Assembly: GCF_003130795.1 (NCBI RefSeq)
Contig: NZ_CP029359.1
Span: 122,822-186,821, forward strand
Direction of reading: 5' to 3'
Source of the DNA: Azospirillum thermophilum
Lineage (GTDB): Bacteria; Pseudomonadota; Alphaproteobacteria; Azospirillales; Azospirillaceae
Length of the DNA stretch: 64,000 nucleotides
In this document: positions 1 through 8,720 of the stretch, in pieces
Position numbering within the stretch: position 1 is the first letter of the stretch
Layout: the number at the start of each line of letters is the position of its first letter
Translations under genes and position numbers: made by a program
Notes under the pieces: generated by a model
Database searches by the model: none
Seen by the model: only the letters and a program-made list of their open reading frames with translations
Told to the model about the DNA's origin: nothing

Positions 1-107
1 CACGCCCGCCTGAGAACAGCTTTTCGGATCCCGGTCCGCGTCGAGGGAATCCCGCCGGGAATGCGGGCATGGGCACCGGACGGCCGCCAAGTGGACGAAG
101 GGGGATC

Positions 108-1118
108 ATGATCGATATTGCGCGAAGCACGGTGCTGGTGACCGGGGCGGACGGGTTCATCGGGTCGCACTTGGTCGAAGCGCTGGTCGCCCGCGGCGCC
201 GCAGTGCGCGCCTTCGTCCAGTACAATTCCTTCGGCCGGGCCGGCTGGCTCGACACCCTCCCGGCGGAAACCCGTTCCGCCATAGGGATCATTGCGGGCG
301 ACATCCGCGACCCCTCCCAGGTCCGTGCAGCCGTCCAGGGGTGCGGGGTGATCCTGCATCTGGCGGCGCTGATCGCCATCCCCTACTCGTACCGGGCGGC
401 GCACAGCTATGTGGAAACCAACGTCACCGGGACGCTGAACGTGCTGGAGGCGGCACGCGAAGCAGGGATCGAGCGGCTCGTCCACACCTCCACCAGCGAG
501 GTTTACGGAACGCCGCAGCGCGTGCCCATCGACGAGACCCATCCCCTGAACGCTCAGTCGCCCTACGCCGCCACCAAGATCGCCGCCGACCAGCTCGCCC
601 TCTCGTTCCACAAATCCTTCGGAATACCGGTCACGGTTCTGCGGCCGTTCAACACGTACGGACCACGGCAGTCGGCCCGCGCCCTGATCCCGACGATCAT
701 CACCCAGATCGCGCGCGGGGCCGGCCGCATCAGGCTCGGCGCCCTGACGCCGACACGCGACTTCTCCTTCGTGACGGACACCGCCTCCGGCTTCATCGCC
801 GCCGCCGAAGCCGACACCGCGGTCGGTAAGGTGACCAACATCGGCAGCGGATTCGAGATTTCAGCCGGCGAGACGGCACACCTCATCGCGGAACTGATGG
901 GCCGGACGGTCGAGATCGACTGCGAGGCTGAACGCCTGCGTCCTGCCGCGAGCGAGGTGGAGCGGCTGTGGGCCGATACCACCGAAGCCGCCCGCCGGTT
1001 CGGCTGGGCCCCCTCCCATGGCGGCCGGGACGGCTTCCGCCGGGGATTGGAGCGCACCATCGCCTGGTTCTGCGATCCGGCGAACCTGGCGCTGTACGGA
1101 GAGGGATACCAGTTGTGA
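108..1118 (+). CDS. legB: LegB-type nucleotide-sugar 4,6-dehydratase
   Basis: Extended short-chain dehydrogenase of 336 residues. It would convert a nucleotide-linked GlcNAc to its 4-keto-6-deoxy form, the first dedicated step towards legionaminic acid. The sequence shows the Rossmann glycine motif GADGFIG at residues 13-19, TSTSE at 127-131 and the catalytic Tyr153-Lys157 pair (SPYAATK). The stretch VQYNSFGRAGWL after the first beta-alpha-beta unit is typical of LegB rather than of RmlB or GalE. I chose the ATG at 108 because GAAGGGGG lies just upstream and the protein then starts close to the NAD motif; an in-frame ATG at 69 would add 13 unconserved residues. Its stop overlaps the start of the aminotransferase gene. 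Substrate nucleotide (GDP or UDP) is not visible; the guanylyltransferase in the operon favours GDP. Confidence 0.9.
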   Translation: MIDIARSTVLVTGADGFIGSHLVEALVARGAAVRAFVQYNSFGRAGWLDTLPAETRSAIGIIAGDIRDPSQVRAAVQGCGVILHLAALIAIPYSYRAAHSYVETNVTGTLNVLEAAREAGIERLVHTSTSEVYGTPQRVPIDETHPLNAQSPYAATKIAADQLALSFHKSFGIPVTVLRPFNTYGPRQSARALIPTIITQIARGAGRIRLGALTPTRDFSFVTDTASGFIAAAEADTAVGKVTNIGSGFEISAGETAHLIAELMGRTVEIDCEAERLRPAASEVERLWADTTEAARRFGWAPSHGGRDGFRRGLERTIAWFCDPANLALYGEGYQL

Positions 1119-2323
1119 ACGGCGGCACGTTCGATCTCGACGCCGCGTTGGCCGCCCTGCGTGGTGTGCTGTCCGCGCAGCGGCCGATGCCGCTGCACGA
1201 GCCGGTCTTCGCCGGGAACGAATGGGCCTACGTCAAGGATTGCCTGGACACCGGCTGGGTATCGTCGGTCGGCTCCTATGTCGACCGGTTCGAAGCGATG
1301 CTGGCGGAGCGCTGCGGCGTGGCACACGCGATCGCCACGGTCAACGGCACCGCGGCCTTGCATCTCGCCCTGCTGGTGGCAGGGGTGAAGGCCGGAGACG
1401 AGGTCCTGGTTCCCGCCCTGACCTTCGTCGCCACGGCCAATGCCGTCGCCCATTGCGGGGCCGTGCCCCATTTCGTCGACAGTGCCCCCGACCGGCTGGG
1501 ACTCGATCCCGTGGCGCTCGAAGACCGGCTGCTCCGAACGGCGCGACGGAGCGGCGGGATCTGCATCAACCGCCACACCGGGCGGCGGATCGCCGCCATC
1601 GTGCCGATGCATGTCTTCGGCCATCCGGTCGACATGGAGCGGCTGGGGGACATCGCCGGTTCGTGGGGGCTGCCGGTCGTGGAGGATGCAGCCGAGGCGC
1701 TCGGCAGCACGCTGCGAGGCCGGCCGGCCGGCAGTTTCGGCCAACTCGCCGCGGTCAGCTTCAACGGCAACAAGATCGTCACCACCGGCGGCGGCGGTGC
1801 AGTGCTGACCGACGATGCGGAGTTGGCGCGCATGGCCCGCCACCTCTCCACCACCGCCAAGCACCCACACCCCTGGGCTTACGAGCACGACGCCGTCGCC
1901 TTCAACTACCGGCTCCCGAACCTCAACGCCGCACTCGGCTGCGCACAGCTCGAACAGCTCGACGGCTTCATCGCCGCGAAGCGATCGCTGGCCGCGCGCT
2001 ACAGGGCGGCGCTGGACGGTGTTGCCGGCCTGCAGGTCGTCGCCGAGCCGGAGGGCTGCCGCAGCATCCACTGGCTGAACGCCGTACTGACGCCGGACCG
2101 CGACGCCCGGGACACCCTGCTCCGCGCCACCCACGGGGAGGGTCTGCTGACCCGTCCGGCATGGAAGCCCATGCACCTCCTGCCCATGTTCGCCGACGCC
2201 CCCCGTGCGCCGTTGCCCGTGACGGAGGATCTGCAGGCCCGCATCGTCTGCCTGCCAAGCGGAGTCCGGGCCGCCGGGGAGGACGGCCGGCTCCCGCCCC
2301 GCCGGAAAGGCGGTCGGACATGA
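1115..2323 (+). CDS. legC: LegC-type PLP aminotransferase
   Basis: DegT/DnrJ/EryC1-family aminotransferase of 402 residues. It would place an amino group on C4 of the 4-keto sugar made by LegB. The PLP lysine is Lys220 in SFNGNK, followed by a glycine-rich turn. The cofactor-binding acid is Asp191 in VVEDAAEALG, and TVNGTAALHLAL near residue 76 is the usual phosphate-binding region. The start is GTG at 1115, overlapping the legB stop in GTGA with GAGAGGG upstream. The final 25 or so residues are Arg/Gly-rich and look less conserved than the rest. The stop overlaps the start of the epimerase gene in ATGA, so the three genes are probably translationally coupled. Confidence 0.9.
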   Translation: MNGGTFDLDAALAALRGVLSAQRPMPLHEPVFAGNEWAYVKDCLDTGWVSSVGSYVDRFEAMLAERCGVAHAIATVNGTAALHLALLVAGVKAGDEVLVPALTFVATANAVAHCGAVPHFVDSAPDRLGLDPVALEDRLLRTARRSGGICINRHTGRRIAAIVPMHVFGHPVDMERLGDIAGSWGLPVVEDAAEALGSTLRGRPAGSFGQLAAVSFNGNKIVTTGGGGAVLTDDAELARMARHLSTTAKHPHPWAYEHDAVAFNYRLPNLNAALGCAQLEQLDGFIAAKRSLAARYRAALDGVAGLQVVAEPEGCRSIHWLNAVLTPDRDARDTLLRATHGEGLLTRPAWKPMHLLPMFADAPRAPLPVTEDLQARIVCLPSGVRAAGEDGRLPPRRKGGRT

Positions 2324-3513
2324 CGCGCCGGATCTGTGTGTTCACGGGCGGCCGGGCGGAGTACGGACACCTGCGCGGCCTGATGCGGCACCTGGATGCC
2401 GACCCGGGCGTGACGCTCCGGATCCTGGTCTCGGGCATGCATCTGGCGGCGGAGTTCGGGCACACCGTCGACGTCATCGAAGCCGACGGCTTCACCATCG
2501 CCGCCAGGGTCGAAATGCTGCTGTCGGGCGACACGCCCTCCGCAACGTGCGCGTCCATGGGCCTCGGGCTCATCCGGTTCGCCGACGCGCTGGACCGGCT
2601 GCGCCCCGACCTCCTGGTCGTGCTCGGCGACCGGTTCGAAGCCCTGGCGGCTGCCCAGGCGGCCCTGGTCCTGGGGATCCCCATCGCCCACCTGCATGGC
2701 GGCGAAGCGTCGGAAGGCGTGCTCGACGAAGCCTTCCGTCACGCGATCACCAAACTCGCGCACCTGCATTTCGCTGCCGCCGAGCCCTACCGGCAGCGCA
2801 TCATCCAGCTTGGCGAGGCTCCGGACCGGGTGTTCACCGTCGGCGCGCCCGGGCTGGATGGAGTTGGCGACGGGCCGCCCATGGACCGGACGGAACTGGA
2901 GGAGGAACTGGGGTTCCGCCTGGGGCCGGTCAATTTCCTGGTCACCTATCACCCGGTCACGCTGGGCGGCCGGCCGCCGGAAGCGGCCGCAGCGGCTCTG
3001 TTCGACGCCCTTGATCGTTTCCCGCATGCCCACGTGATCGTCACCAGGGCCAATGCCGACAGCGGCGGACGGGCCATCAACACGGCCATCGACCGCTTCG
3101 CCGCCGACCGTCCGGGCCGCGTCTTCGCCACCGCCTCGCTTGGCCAGCGACGCTACCTGTCGGCGATGTATCACGCCGACGTCGTCATCGGAAACTCGTC
3201 GAGCGGCCTGATCGAGGCGCCGGTCGTAGGCCGCCCGACCGTCAATCTCGGCGACCGCCAGAAGGGGCGGCTGCGTGCACCCTCGGTCATCGACTGCACG
3301 GAGGAGGCCGGGGCCATCGCGGCAGCCGTGGAACGGGCCCTTGGTCCGGAGATGCGGGCCGTGTCGGCACGGCGCGAGAGCCCCTATGGCCGTGGCGGCG
3401 CCGCGGCACGCATCGCGGGCATCCTGGCACGCTTTCCGCTCGACGGCCTCCTGCACAAGAGCTTCCACGACCTGCCCGCGGCAGGCCCGGCGCAGGAGGC
3501 CGTCCCGTCATGA
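2320..3513 (+). CDS. legG: UDP/GDP-sugar 2-epimerase, hydrolysing (LegG/NeuC type)
   Basis: Protein of 397 residues in the hydrolysing UDP-GlcNAc 2-epimerase family. In the legionaminate route this enzyme removes the nucleotide and inverts C2, giving 2,4-diacetamido-2,4,6-trideoxymannose for the PEP condensation. Visible family marks are FTGGRAEYG at the N-terminus, LGDRFE near residue 102, HLHGGE at 124-129 and the nucleotide-binding GNSSSGLIEAP loop in the C-terminal half. Length is normal for NeuC/LegG. The ATG at 2320 overlaps the legC stop and the gene ends overlapping the acetyltransferase start. NeuC of the sialic acid pathway is the nearest alternative, but the LegB/LegC neighbours point to legionaminate. 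Confidence 0.9.
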   Translation: MTRRICVFTGGRAEYGHLRGLMRHLDADPGVTLRILVSGMHLAAEFGHTVDVIEADGFTIAARVEMLLSGDTPSATCASMGLGLIRFADALDRLRPDLLVVLGDRFEALAAAQAALVLGIPIAHLHGGEASEGVLDEAFRHAITKLAHLHFAAAEPYRQRIIQLGEAPDRVFTVGAPGLDGVGDGPPMDRTELEEELGFRLGPVNFLVTYHPVTLGGRPPEAAAAALFDALDRFPHAHVIVTRANADSGGRAINTAIDRFAADRPGRVFATASLGQRRYLSAMYHADVVIGNSSSGLIEAPVVGRPTVNLGDRQKGRLRAPSVIDCTEEAGAIAAAVERALGPEMRAVSARRESPYGRGGAAARIAGILARFPLDGLLHKSFHDLPAAGPAQEAVPS

Positions 3514-4142
3514 CCCTGCCTCCGGTCGTCCTTCTGGGTGGGGGCGGACACGCGCGGGTCCTGGCCGACACGCTGCGGTGCGCGGGCTTCTCCGTCGCCG
3601 GCGTCGCCGGCCCGACCCCTCCTGCCTGGCCGGGCCTGCCCTGGCTCGGCAGCGACGACACGATCCGGCAGGCGGTGCCGGAACCGTTCCTCCTCGCCAA
3701 CGGCATCGGTGACATCGCGCTCCGCCACACGCTCTACGACCGCATGGCGGCGCAGGGACACGGTTTCGTCACCGTGTGCCATCCCGCCGCGACCGTCGCG
3801 CAGGACGTGATGCTGGCGGACGGCGTGCAAGTGTTCGCCGGGGCGGTCGTCCAGCCGGGGGTCGAGGTCGCGGCCGACGCGCTTCTGAACAGCCGGTGCT
3901 CGATCGACCATGACTGCCGGATCGGCCCCCACGCCCACGTCGCGCCGGGGGCGGTGCTGTGCGGTGGTGTCGTCGTCGGCGAGGGTGCGCTGATCGGTGC
4001 CGGAGCGGTCGTGACCCCCGGCCGCCGGATCGGGGCCTTCGCACGGGTGGGCGCAGGCGCCGTCGTGGTGGAGGACGTGCCCTCCGGCACTGTGGTGGCC
4101 GGCGTTCCCGCACGCCCCCTGCGGAAGGATGAGGATCGATGA
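3510..4142 (+). CDS. legH: NeuD/PglD-family sugar N-acetyltransferase (LegH candidate)
   Basis: Protein of 210 residues with a short Rossmann-like N-terminal part (VVLLGGGGHARVLADT) and a C-terminal left-handed beta-helix of hexapeptide repeats from about residue 95. The catalytic histidine of this family is probably the one in SIDHDC, just before the long repeat run. It would N-acetylate the 4-amino group added by LegC using acetyl-CoA. Start ATG overlaps the legG stop and the stop overlaps the next start, both as ATGA. A role in O-acetylating the finished nonulosonate, as for NeuD, cannot be excluded from sequence alone. Confidence 0.85.
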   Translation: MTLPPVVLLGGGGHARVLADTLRCAGFSVAGVAGPTPPAWPGLPWLGSDDTIRQAVPEPFLLANGIGDIALRHTLYDRMAAQGHGFVTVCHPAATVAQDVMLADGVQVFAGAVVQPGVEVAADALLNSRCSIDHDCRIGPHAHVAPGAVLCGGVVVGEGALIGAGAVVTPGRRIGAFARVGAGAVVVEDVPSGTVVAGVPARPLRKDEDR

Positions 4143-5218
4143 GCCGGAGGGAGACGATCCCGTCCATGGAAGAGCGCCTGAAGGCCCACACGGTCGCGCC
4201 CTCCTGCACCATCCTGGAGGCCGTGCAGTGCATCGACCGCAACGCGCTTCACATCGTCCTGGTGACGGATACGGATCACCGTCTTCTCGGCACGGTGACG
4301 GACGGGGATGTGCGCCGGGCAATCCTGCGGGGGGTACCGCTGGCCGCACCGGTCGGCGACATCATGGAACGAAGCCCGGCCGTGGCGCAGGTCGGCATCG
4401 GCGAGACGGAGGCCGCGGCCCTTCTCCAGGCACGCCGGCTACGCCACCTGCCGGTGGTCGACGGGAACGGGGTGGTGGTCGCCCTGCTCGGCCTCGACGA
4501 GCTGATCAGCGGCACGCGCCGGCCGAACGCCGTTCTGCTGATGGCCGGCGGACTCGGCATGCGCCTGCGGCCGTTGACCGAAACGATGCCGAAACCGATG
4601 ATCCCCATCGGTGGCAAGCCGCTGTTGCAGACGATCATCGAATCCTTCATCGCACAGGGGTTCCACAACTTCTACATCTCGCTGAATTACCGCGGCGAGG
4701 TGATCCGCGAACATTTCGGAACGGGTGAGGCGTGGGGCGCGCGGATCCGCTACATCGAGGAGCAGGAGCGGCTGGGCACCGCCGGCTGCCTGGCCCTGCT
4801 GCCGGACCGGCAGGAGCATCCGCTCCTCGTCATGAACGGGGACATCCTGACGGCGGTCAACTACCAGCACATGCTCCAGTTCCATGCCGATTCCGGAGCC
4901 GCCGCGACCATGGCCGCCTTCGAGCAGCAGTTGCACGTCCCCTATGGCGTCCTGGAACTGGACGGGCCGCGGCTGGTCCGCGTCGTGGAGAAGCCCGCCC
5001 ATCAGTTCTACATCAACGCCGGCATCTATATCCTCGACCCGGAAATCCTCGACCACCTTCCGGCGACGCGGCCTTATGACATGCCAACGCTGTTCGAGGA
5101 TCTGATCGCCCGCGGCGGCAAGGCGGCCGCCTTCCCCATCCGCGAATACTGGCGCGACATCGGCCGATGGACCGACCTGGAACTGGCCGAGGCCGAGTTC
5201 CCGGACGTCTTCAAATGA
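4139..5218 (+). CDS. ptmE: CBS-domain nucleotidyltransferase, PtmE-like (GlcN-1-P guanylyltransferase)
   Basis: Protein of 359 residues with two domains. Residues about 10-125 form a CBS-domain pair (LLGTVTDGDVRRAIL and VVDGNGVVVALLGL). From residue 129 a sugar-phosphate nucleotidyltransferase follows, with the signature LLMAGGLGMRLRPLT and Lys152-Pro153 in MPKPMIP. The same architecture is found in Campylobacter PtmE, which makes GDP-glucosamine for the GDP-linked legionaminic acid route. Its place directly after legH supports this. I infer that this organism, like Campylobacter, uses GDP rather than UDP intermediates. The start is fixed by the ATGA overlap with the upstream gene. Confidence 0.85.
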   Translation: MSRRETIPSMEERLKAHTVAPSCTILEAVQCIDRNALHIVLVTDTDHRLLGTVTDGDVRRAILRGVPLAAPVGDIMERSPAVAQVGIGETEAAALLQARRLRHLPVVDGNGVVVALLGLDELISGTRRPNAVLLMAGGLGMRLRPLTETMPKPMIPIGGKPLLQTIIESFIAQGFHNFYISLNYRGEVIREHFGTGEAWGARIRYIEEQERLGTAGCLALLPDRQEHPLLVMNGDILTAVNYQHMLQFHADSGAAATMAAFEQQLHVPYGVLELDGPRLVRVVEKPAHQFYINAGIYILDPEILDHLPATRPYDMPTLFEDLIARGGKAAAFPIREYWRDIGRWTDLELAEAEFPDVFK

Positions 5219-5225
5219 GGCCCGC

Positions 5226-6161
5226 ATGAGTCCCCCCCTCCTCGACGGCACCGCACTCGTCATCGGGCAGGGCTCGATCGGGAAGCGGCACGCCCGTCTG
5301 CTCGGCGAGCTCGGTCTGGAGGTGGCGACCGTCAGCCGGCGCCCCGGCGGCGACTTCGCCGGCATCCCGGAGGCCCTGGCCGCAGGATCCTGGGATCTGG
5401 CCGTGGTGGCGACCGAGACGGCGGCCCACCGGCCGGCACTCGGCACCCTGGCGATGAAAGGCTTCACCGGGCGCGTCCTTGTGGAAAAGCCTCTGTTCGA
5501 CCATCCCGCCCCGCTGCCGGACCATCGCTTCGCATCGCTTCACGTCGCTTACCAGCTCCGTTTCCATCCGGCACTCGTCTGGCTGCGGCACCGGCTGCGG
5601 GACGAGCGGGTGCTCTCGGTGCAGGGCTATGTCGGCCAGTATCTGCCCGACTGGCGGCCTGGCCGCGACTACCGCCGGTCCTACTCTGCCCGGGCGGCGC
5701 TGGGCGGCGGCGTGCTGCGGGACCTCAGTCACGAACTCGACTATCTCGGCTGGATACTGGGGCCGTGGAGGAGGCTGGCGGCGCTGGGCGGCCAGTCGGG
5801 CGCGCTGGAGATCGACAGCGAGGACGTGGTGGTGCTCCTCGGGGAACTGGACCGTTGCCCCGCCCTGTCCCTGCAGCTCAACTACCTGGACCGGCAGACC
5901 CGGCGCGAGCTGGTGATCAACACCGCGTTCCATACGGTTTCGCTGGATCTCGTGACCGGCACGGGCCGGGTTGACCGGGATCCGCCACAGATGTTCGCGG
6001 TGGAGCGGGACGGGCCCTACCGGGCCATGCACCGGGCGATCCTCGACGGCACCGCGGACGGGCCCTGCGAAGCCGGCGGCGGCATGGCGGTGCTGGCAGC
6101 CGTTGCCGCGGCCGAGACGGCGATACGCGAGCGTCGCTGGGTGGAGGTGGAGAATGGCTGA
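5226..6161 (+). CDS. Gfo/Idh/MocA-family oxidoreductase
   Basis: NAD(P)-dependent oxidoreductase of 311 residues. The nucleotide-binding motif is VIGQGSIGKRHARLL at about 12-26, and the family EKP signature appears in RVLVEKPLF near residue 86. The C-terminal half has the usual GGGVLRDLSHELDYL active-site region with a likely catalytic His. Its position between ptmE and legF suggests a role in precursor supply or modification of the nonulosonate. The exact reaction is unknown. It starts 7 bases after the ptmE stop, and its last bases overlap the legF start. Confidence 0.75.
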   Translation: MSPPLLDGTALVIGQGSIGKRHARLLGELGLEVATVSRRPGGDFAGIPEALAAGSWDLAVVATETAAHRPALGTLAMKGFTGRVLVEKPLFDHPAPLPDHRFASLHVAYQLRFHPALVWLRHRLRDERVLSVQGYVGQYLPDWRPGRDYRRSYSARAALGGGVLRDLSHELDYLGWILGPWRRLAALGGQSGALEIDSEDVVVLLGELDRCPALSLQLNYLDRQTRRELVINTAFHTVSLDLVTGTGRVDRDPPQMFAVERDGPYRAMHRAILDGTADGPCEAGGGMAVLAAVAAAETAIRERRWVEVENG

Positions 6162-6873
6162 CCGGACGCCCAAGCGCCTGTGCACGATCTGCGCCCGCGG
6201 CGGCTCCAAGGGGCTGCCGGGCAAGAACATCCGCCCGCTCCTGGGGCGGCCGCTGCTCGCCCATTCCCTGCTGCAGGCACGCGCGAGCGGCCTGTTCGAC
6301 GCCGTCGCCGTCAGCAGCGACAGCCCTGCCATCCTGGAGGTGGGCCGCGCCTGGGGAGCGGATCTCCTGGTCGAGCGGCCGGCCGCCATGGCGACCGACG
6401 ATGCCGGCAAGCTGCCGGCCATTCGTCATGCGCTCTCCATCGCCGAGGACAGGCTCGGCATCCACTTCGACACGCTGGTCGACCTGGACTGCACGTCGCC
6501 GCTGCGGCTTCCCTCAGACATCGCCGGAGCGGTCGCCCTGCTGGAGGAGAGCGGAGCCGGAAACGTCATCACCGGTACTCCGGCTCGGCGTTCTCCCTAC
6601 TTCAACATGGTGGAGACCGGGCCGGACGGCGCCGTCCGGCTCGCCAAACAGCCGGAGGGTGCGGTCCTGCGCCGCCAGGATGCGCCGCCCTGCTACGACA
6701 TGAACGCCTCGATCTACGTGTGGAACGTCCGCGGCTTCACCGGACATGGGCCGCTGATCGATGCGGACACACGGCTGTTCGTCATGCCGGCGGAGCGGTC
6801 CGTCGACATCGACGCGGAGCTGGATTTCGCCATCGTCGAGTTCCTGATGCAACGCGCCGGCGGACCGGAGTGA
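6154..6873 (+). CDS. legF: CMP-nonulosonate synthetase (LegF/NeuA type)
   Basis: Acylneuraminate cytidylyltransferase of 239 residues. It would activate legionaminic acid with CTP to the CMP-sugar used by a transferase. The P-loop-like signature ARGGSKGLPGKN is at residues 14-25, and DLDCTSPLR near 110 is the conserved central motif. DIDAELDFAIVE close to the C-terminus is the metal-binding region. The ATG at 6154 follows GGTGGAG and overlaps the end of the preceding oxidoreductase. Full length for the family. Confidence 0.92.
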   Translation: MADRTPKRLCTICARGGSKGLPGKNIRPLLGRPLLAHSLLQARASGLFDAVAVSSDSPAILEVGRAWGADLLVERPAAMATDDAGKLPAIRHALSIAEDRLGIHFDTLVDLDCTSPLRLPSDIAGAVALLEESGAGNVITGTPARRSPYFNMVETGPDGAVRLAKQPEGAVLRRQDAPPCYDMNASIYVWNVRGFTGHGPLIDADTRLFVMPAERSVDIDAELDFAIVEFLMQRAGGPE

Positions 6874-6875
6874 CC

Positions 6876-7706
6876 ATGGACCCTCTCCTTCCCGACTATC
6901 GCGGGCTGTTCGACCTGACGGGCAAGGTGGCCGTGGTCACCGGCGCCTGCGGCATCCTGGGTCAGCATTTCTGCAGCGCCCTGGCCAGCCATGGCGCTAC
7001 GGTGGCGGCCGTCGACCTGGATGCGGAGGCCGCCGCACGGCTCGCCGCCGACCTGACCGGACGCTTCGGCACGCCGGCCATCGGTCTCGCCTGCGACGTC
7101 AGCCGGCCAGACGCCGTCGCGGAAGGAGTGGAACGCGTGTGCGGCGCCTTCGGCCGCATCGACGTCCTGCACAACAATGCGGCCTCCAAGTCGGCGAGCC
7201 TGGACGCCTTCTTCGAACCGGCCGAGACCTTCGCGCTGGAGACTTGGCGGGAGGTCATGGCGACGAACCTGGACGGGATGTTCCTGATGGCGCAGGCGGC
7301 CGGCCGCCGGATGGTGGAACAAGGCGGCGGCAGCATTATCCAGACCGCGTCGATCTACGGCGTGGTGGCGCCCGACCCCCGGATTTACGAAGGCTCCTCC
7401 TATATGGGCCGGCCGATCAACACGCCGCCGGTCTACAGCGCGTCCAAGGCCGGCGTGCTTGGCCTCACCCGCCATCTGGCGGCTCTCTGGGCCCCGCACG
7501 GCGTGCGGGTCAACACGCTCACGCCCGGCGGCGTGGAAAGCGGCCAGAACGACGCCTTCCGTGAACGCTACGGCGCCCGCGTGCCCCTCGGCCGCATGGC
7601 GAAGGCGGCGGAAATGGTCGGGGCCCTGGTGTGGCTGGCATCGGACGCCTCGTCCTACGTGACCGGCCAGAACATCATTGTGGATGGAGGGCTCACCGCG
7701 TGGTAG
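6876..7706 (+). CDS. ptmA: Short-chain dehydrogenase, PtmA-like
   Basis: Classical SDR of 276 residues. The cofactor motif TGACGILGQ is at residues 22-30, the NNAAS motif near 100 and the catalytic triad Ser159, Tyr187, Lys191 (YSASK). It starts two bases after the legF stop. A PtmA-type SDR beside the CMP-sugar synthetase is also seen in Campylobacter flagellar glycosylation loci, where it is tied to legionaminate precursors. Fold and cofactor use are clear; the substrate is inferred from the neighbours only. Confidence 0.82.
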   Translation: MDPLLPDYRGLFDLTGKVAVVTGACGILGQHFCSALASHGATVAAVDLDAEAAARLAADLTGRFGTPAIGLACDVSRPDAVAEGVERVCGAFGRIDVLHNNAASKSASLDAFFEPAETFALETWREVMATNLDGMFLMAQAAGRRMVEQGGGSIIQTASIYGVVAPDPRIYEGSSYMGRPINTPPVYSASKAGVLGLTRHLAALWAPHGVRVNTLTPGGVESGQNDAFRERYGARVPLGRMAKAAEMVGALVWLASDASSYVTGQNIIVDGGLTAW

Positions 7707-7745
7707 GCCGCTGGCGCCCGCGCGGCACTGCATAGGGAACGGATC

Positions 7746-8720
7746 ATGCTGTCAAAGCTGCTGGCGCAGCATATCGGCGTCAACGTCGCGAAGATGCGGG
7801 CGCCCAACTTCCTGGAACGCCAGGACGAGATGGAGCGCGCCAAGGTCGCGCGGATCGAGCGCGGCGCCGGCTGGCGCAGCGTCGAATCCTGCCCGCTGTG
7901 CGGCGGTGCCGCCGCGACCCATGTCCTGACCAAGCGCGGCTCGGACATGGTCGCCTGCACGGGCTGCGGCCTGTACTACCACCGACGCATTCCCGCCGAT
8001 CTGGGCGACGTCTACGATACCGGGGCCTATGAGGTCTATTCCCGACCCGAGGACGACGAGCACTTCACCTACCGCAAGGAACGCTTCGGACGCGAACGCG
8101 TCGCCATCCTGGAACGCCATGGCGGCCCGCTGGCCGGCAGGCGCCTCCTCGATATCGGCTGCGGCGCCGGCTGGTTTCTCGCGGCGGCGCTGGAGGCCGG
8201 CGCACTGGCCTTCGGCACCGACTATTCCATCGCCAACCGGACGGAGGCCGCGCGCCGCACCGGCGTGCCGATCTTCGACCAGAACCTCGACCGGCTGCCC
8301 GAGCGCGATTTCGACATCGTCACCCTGTTCGACGTCATCGAGCATGTGCCGGAGCCGCTGCCCTTCCTGCGGCAGGTGGACAGGCTCCTGCGTCCGGGCG
8401 GCCTCCTCCTGGTCTATACGCCCAACGCGGACAGCTTCGCCGTCCGGGCGGCCGGCCCGCTGGCGTCGATCATCGACCCCACCGAACACATCCTGCTGTT
8501 CACCCTCGACAGCCTGAGGCACCTCGGCGATCGGATGGGCTACGAGCTGCCCTATCTGGAAACCCGCGGCCTTGACGTCGCCGGTTGCCTCGCGCTACCG
8601 GATCTGGCGGAGTCCGTGGACGGCGGCTTCCTCGTCCGCCATGCCGACGCGCTGCAGGCGATGATCGATGCGGCTGGCTGCGGAAACTATGCCCGCGTTC
8701 TCTACCGGAAACGCCCATGA
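7746..8720 (+). CDS. Class I SAM methyltransferase with N-terminal zinc knuckle
   Basis: Protein of 324 residues. Four cysteines (Cys49, Cys52, Cys71, Cys74) make a likely zinc knuckle. SAM motif I is LLDIGCGAGWF at about 134-144, followed by the acidic motif VTLFDVIEHVPEP and a LLRPGGLLLVYTPN strand. This layout is common in methyltransferases of surface-polysaccharide clusters that methylate sugars. It starts after a 39-base gap, the longest in this operon so far, and its stop overlaps the next start in ATGA. Target sugar is unknown; a methylated nonulosonate or a neighbouring residue is plausible. Confidence 0.82.
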   Translation: MLSKLLAQHIGVNVAKMRAPNFLERQDEMERAKVARIERGAGWRSVESCPLCGGAAATHVLTKRGSDMVACTGCGLYYHRRIPADLGDVYDTGAYEVYSRPEDDEHFTYRKERFGRERVAILERHGGPLAGRRLLDIGCGAGWFLAAALEAGALAFGTDYSIANRTEAARRTGVPIFDQNLDRLPERDFDIVTLFDVIEHVPEPLPFLRQVDRLLRPGGLLLVYTPNADSFAVRAAGPLASIIDPTEHILLFTLDSLRHLGDRMGYELPYLETRGLDVAGCLALPDLAESVDGGFLVRHADALQAMIDAAGCGNYARVLYRKRP

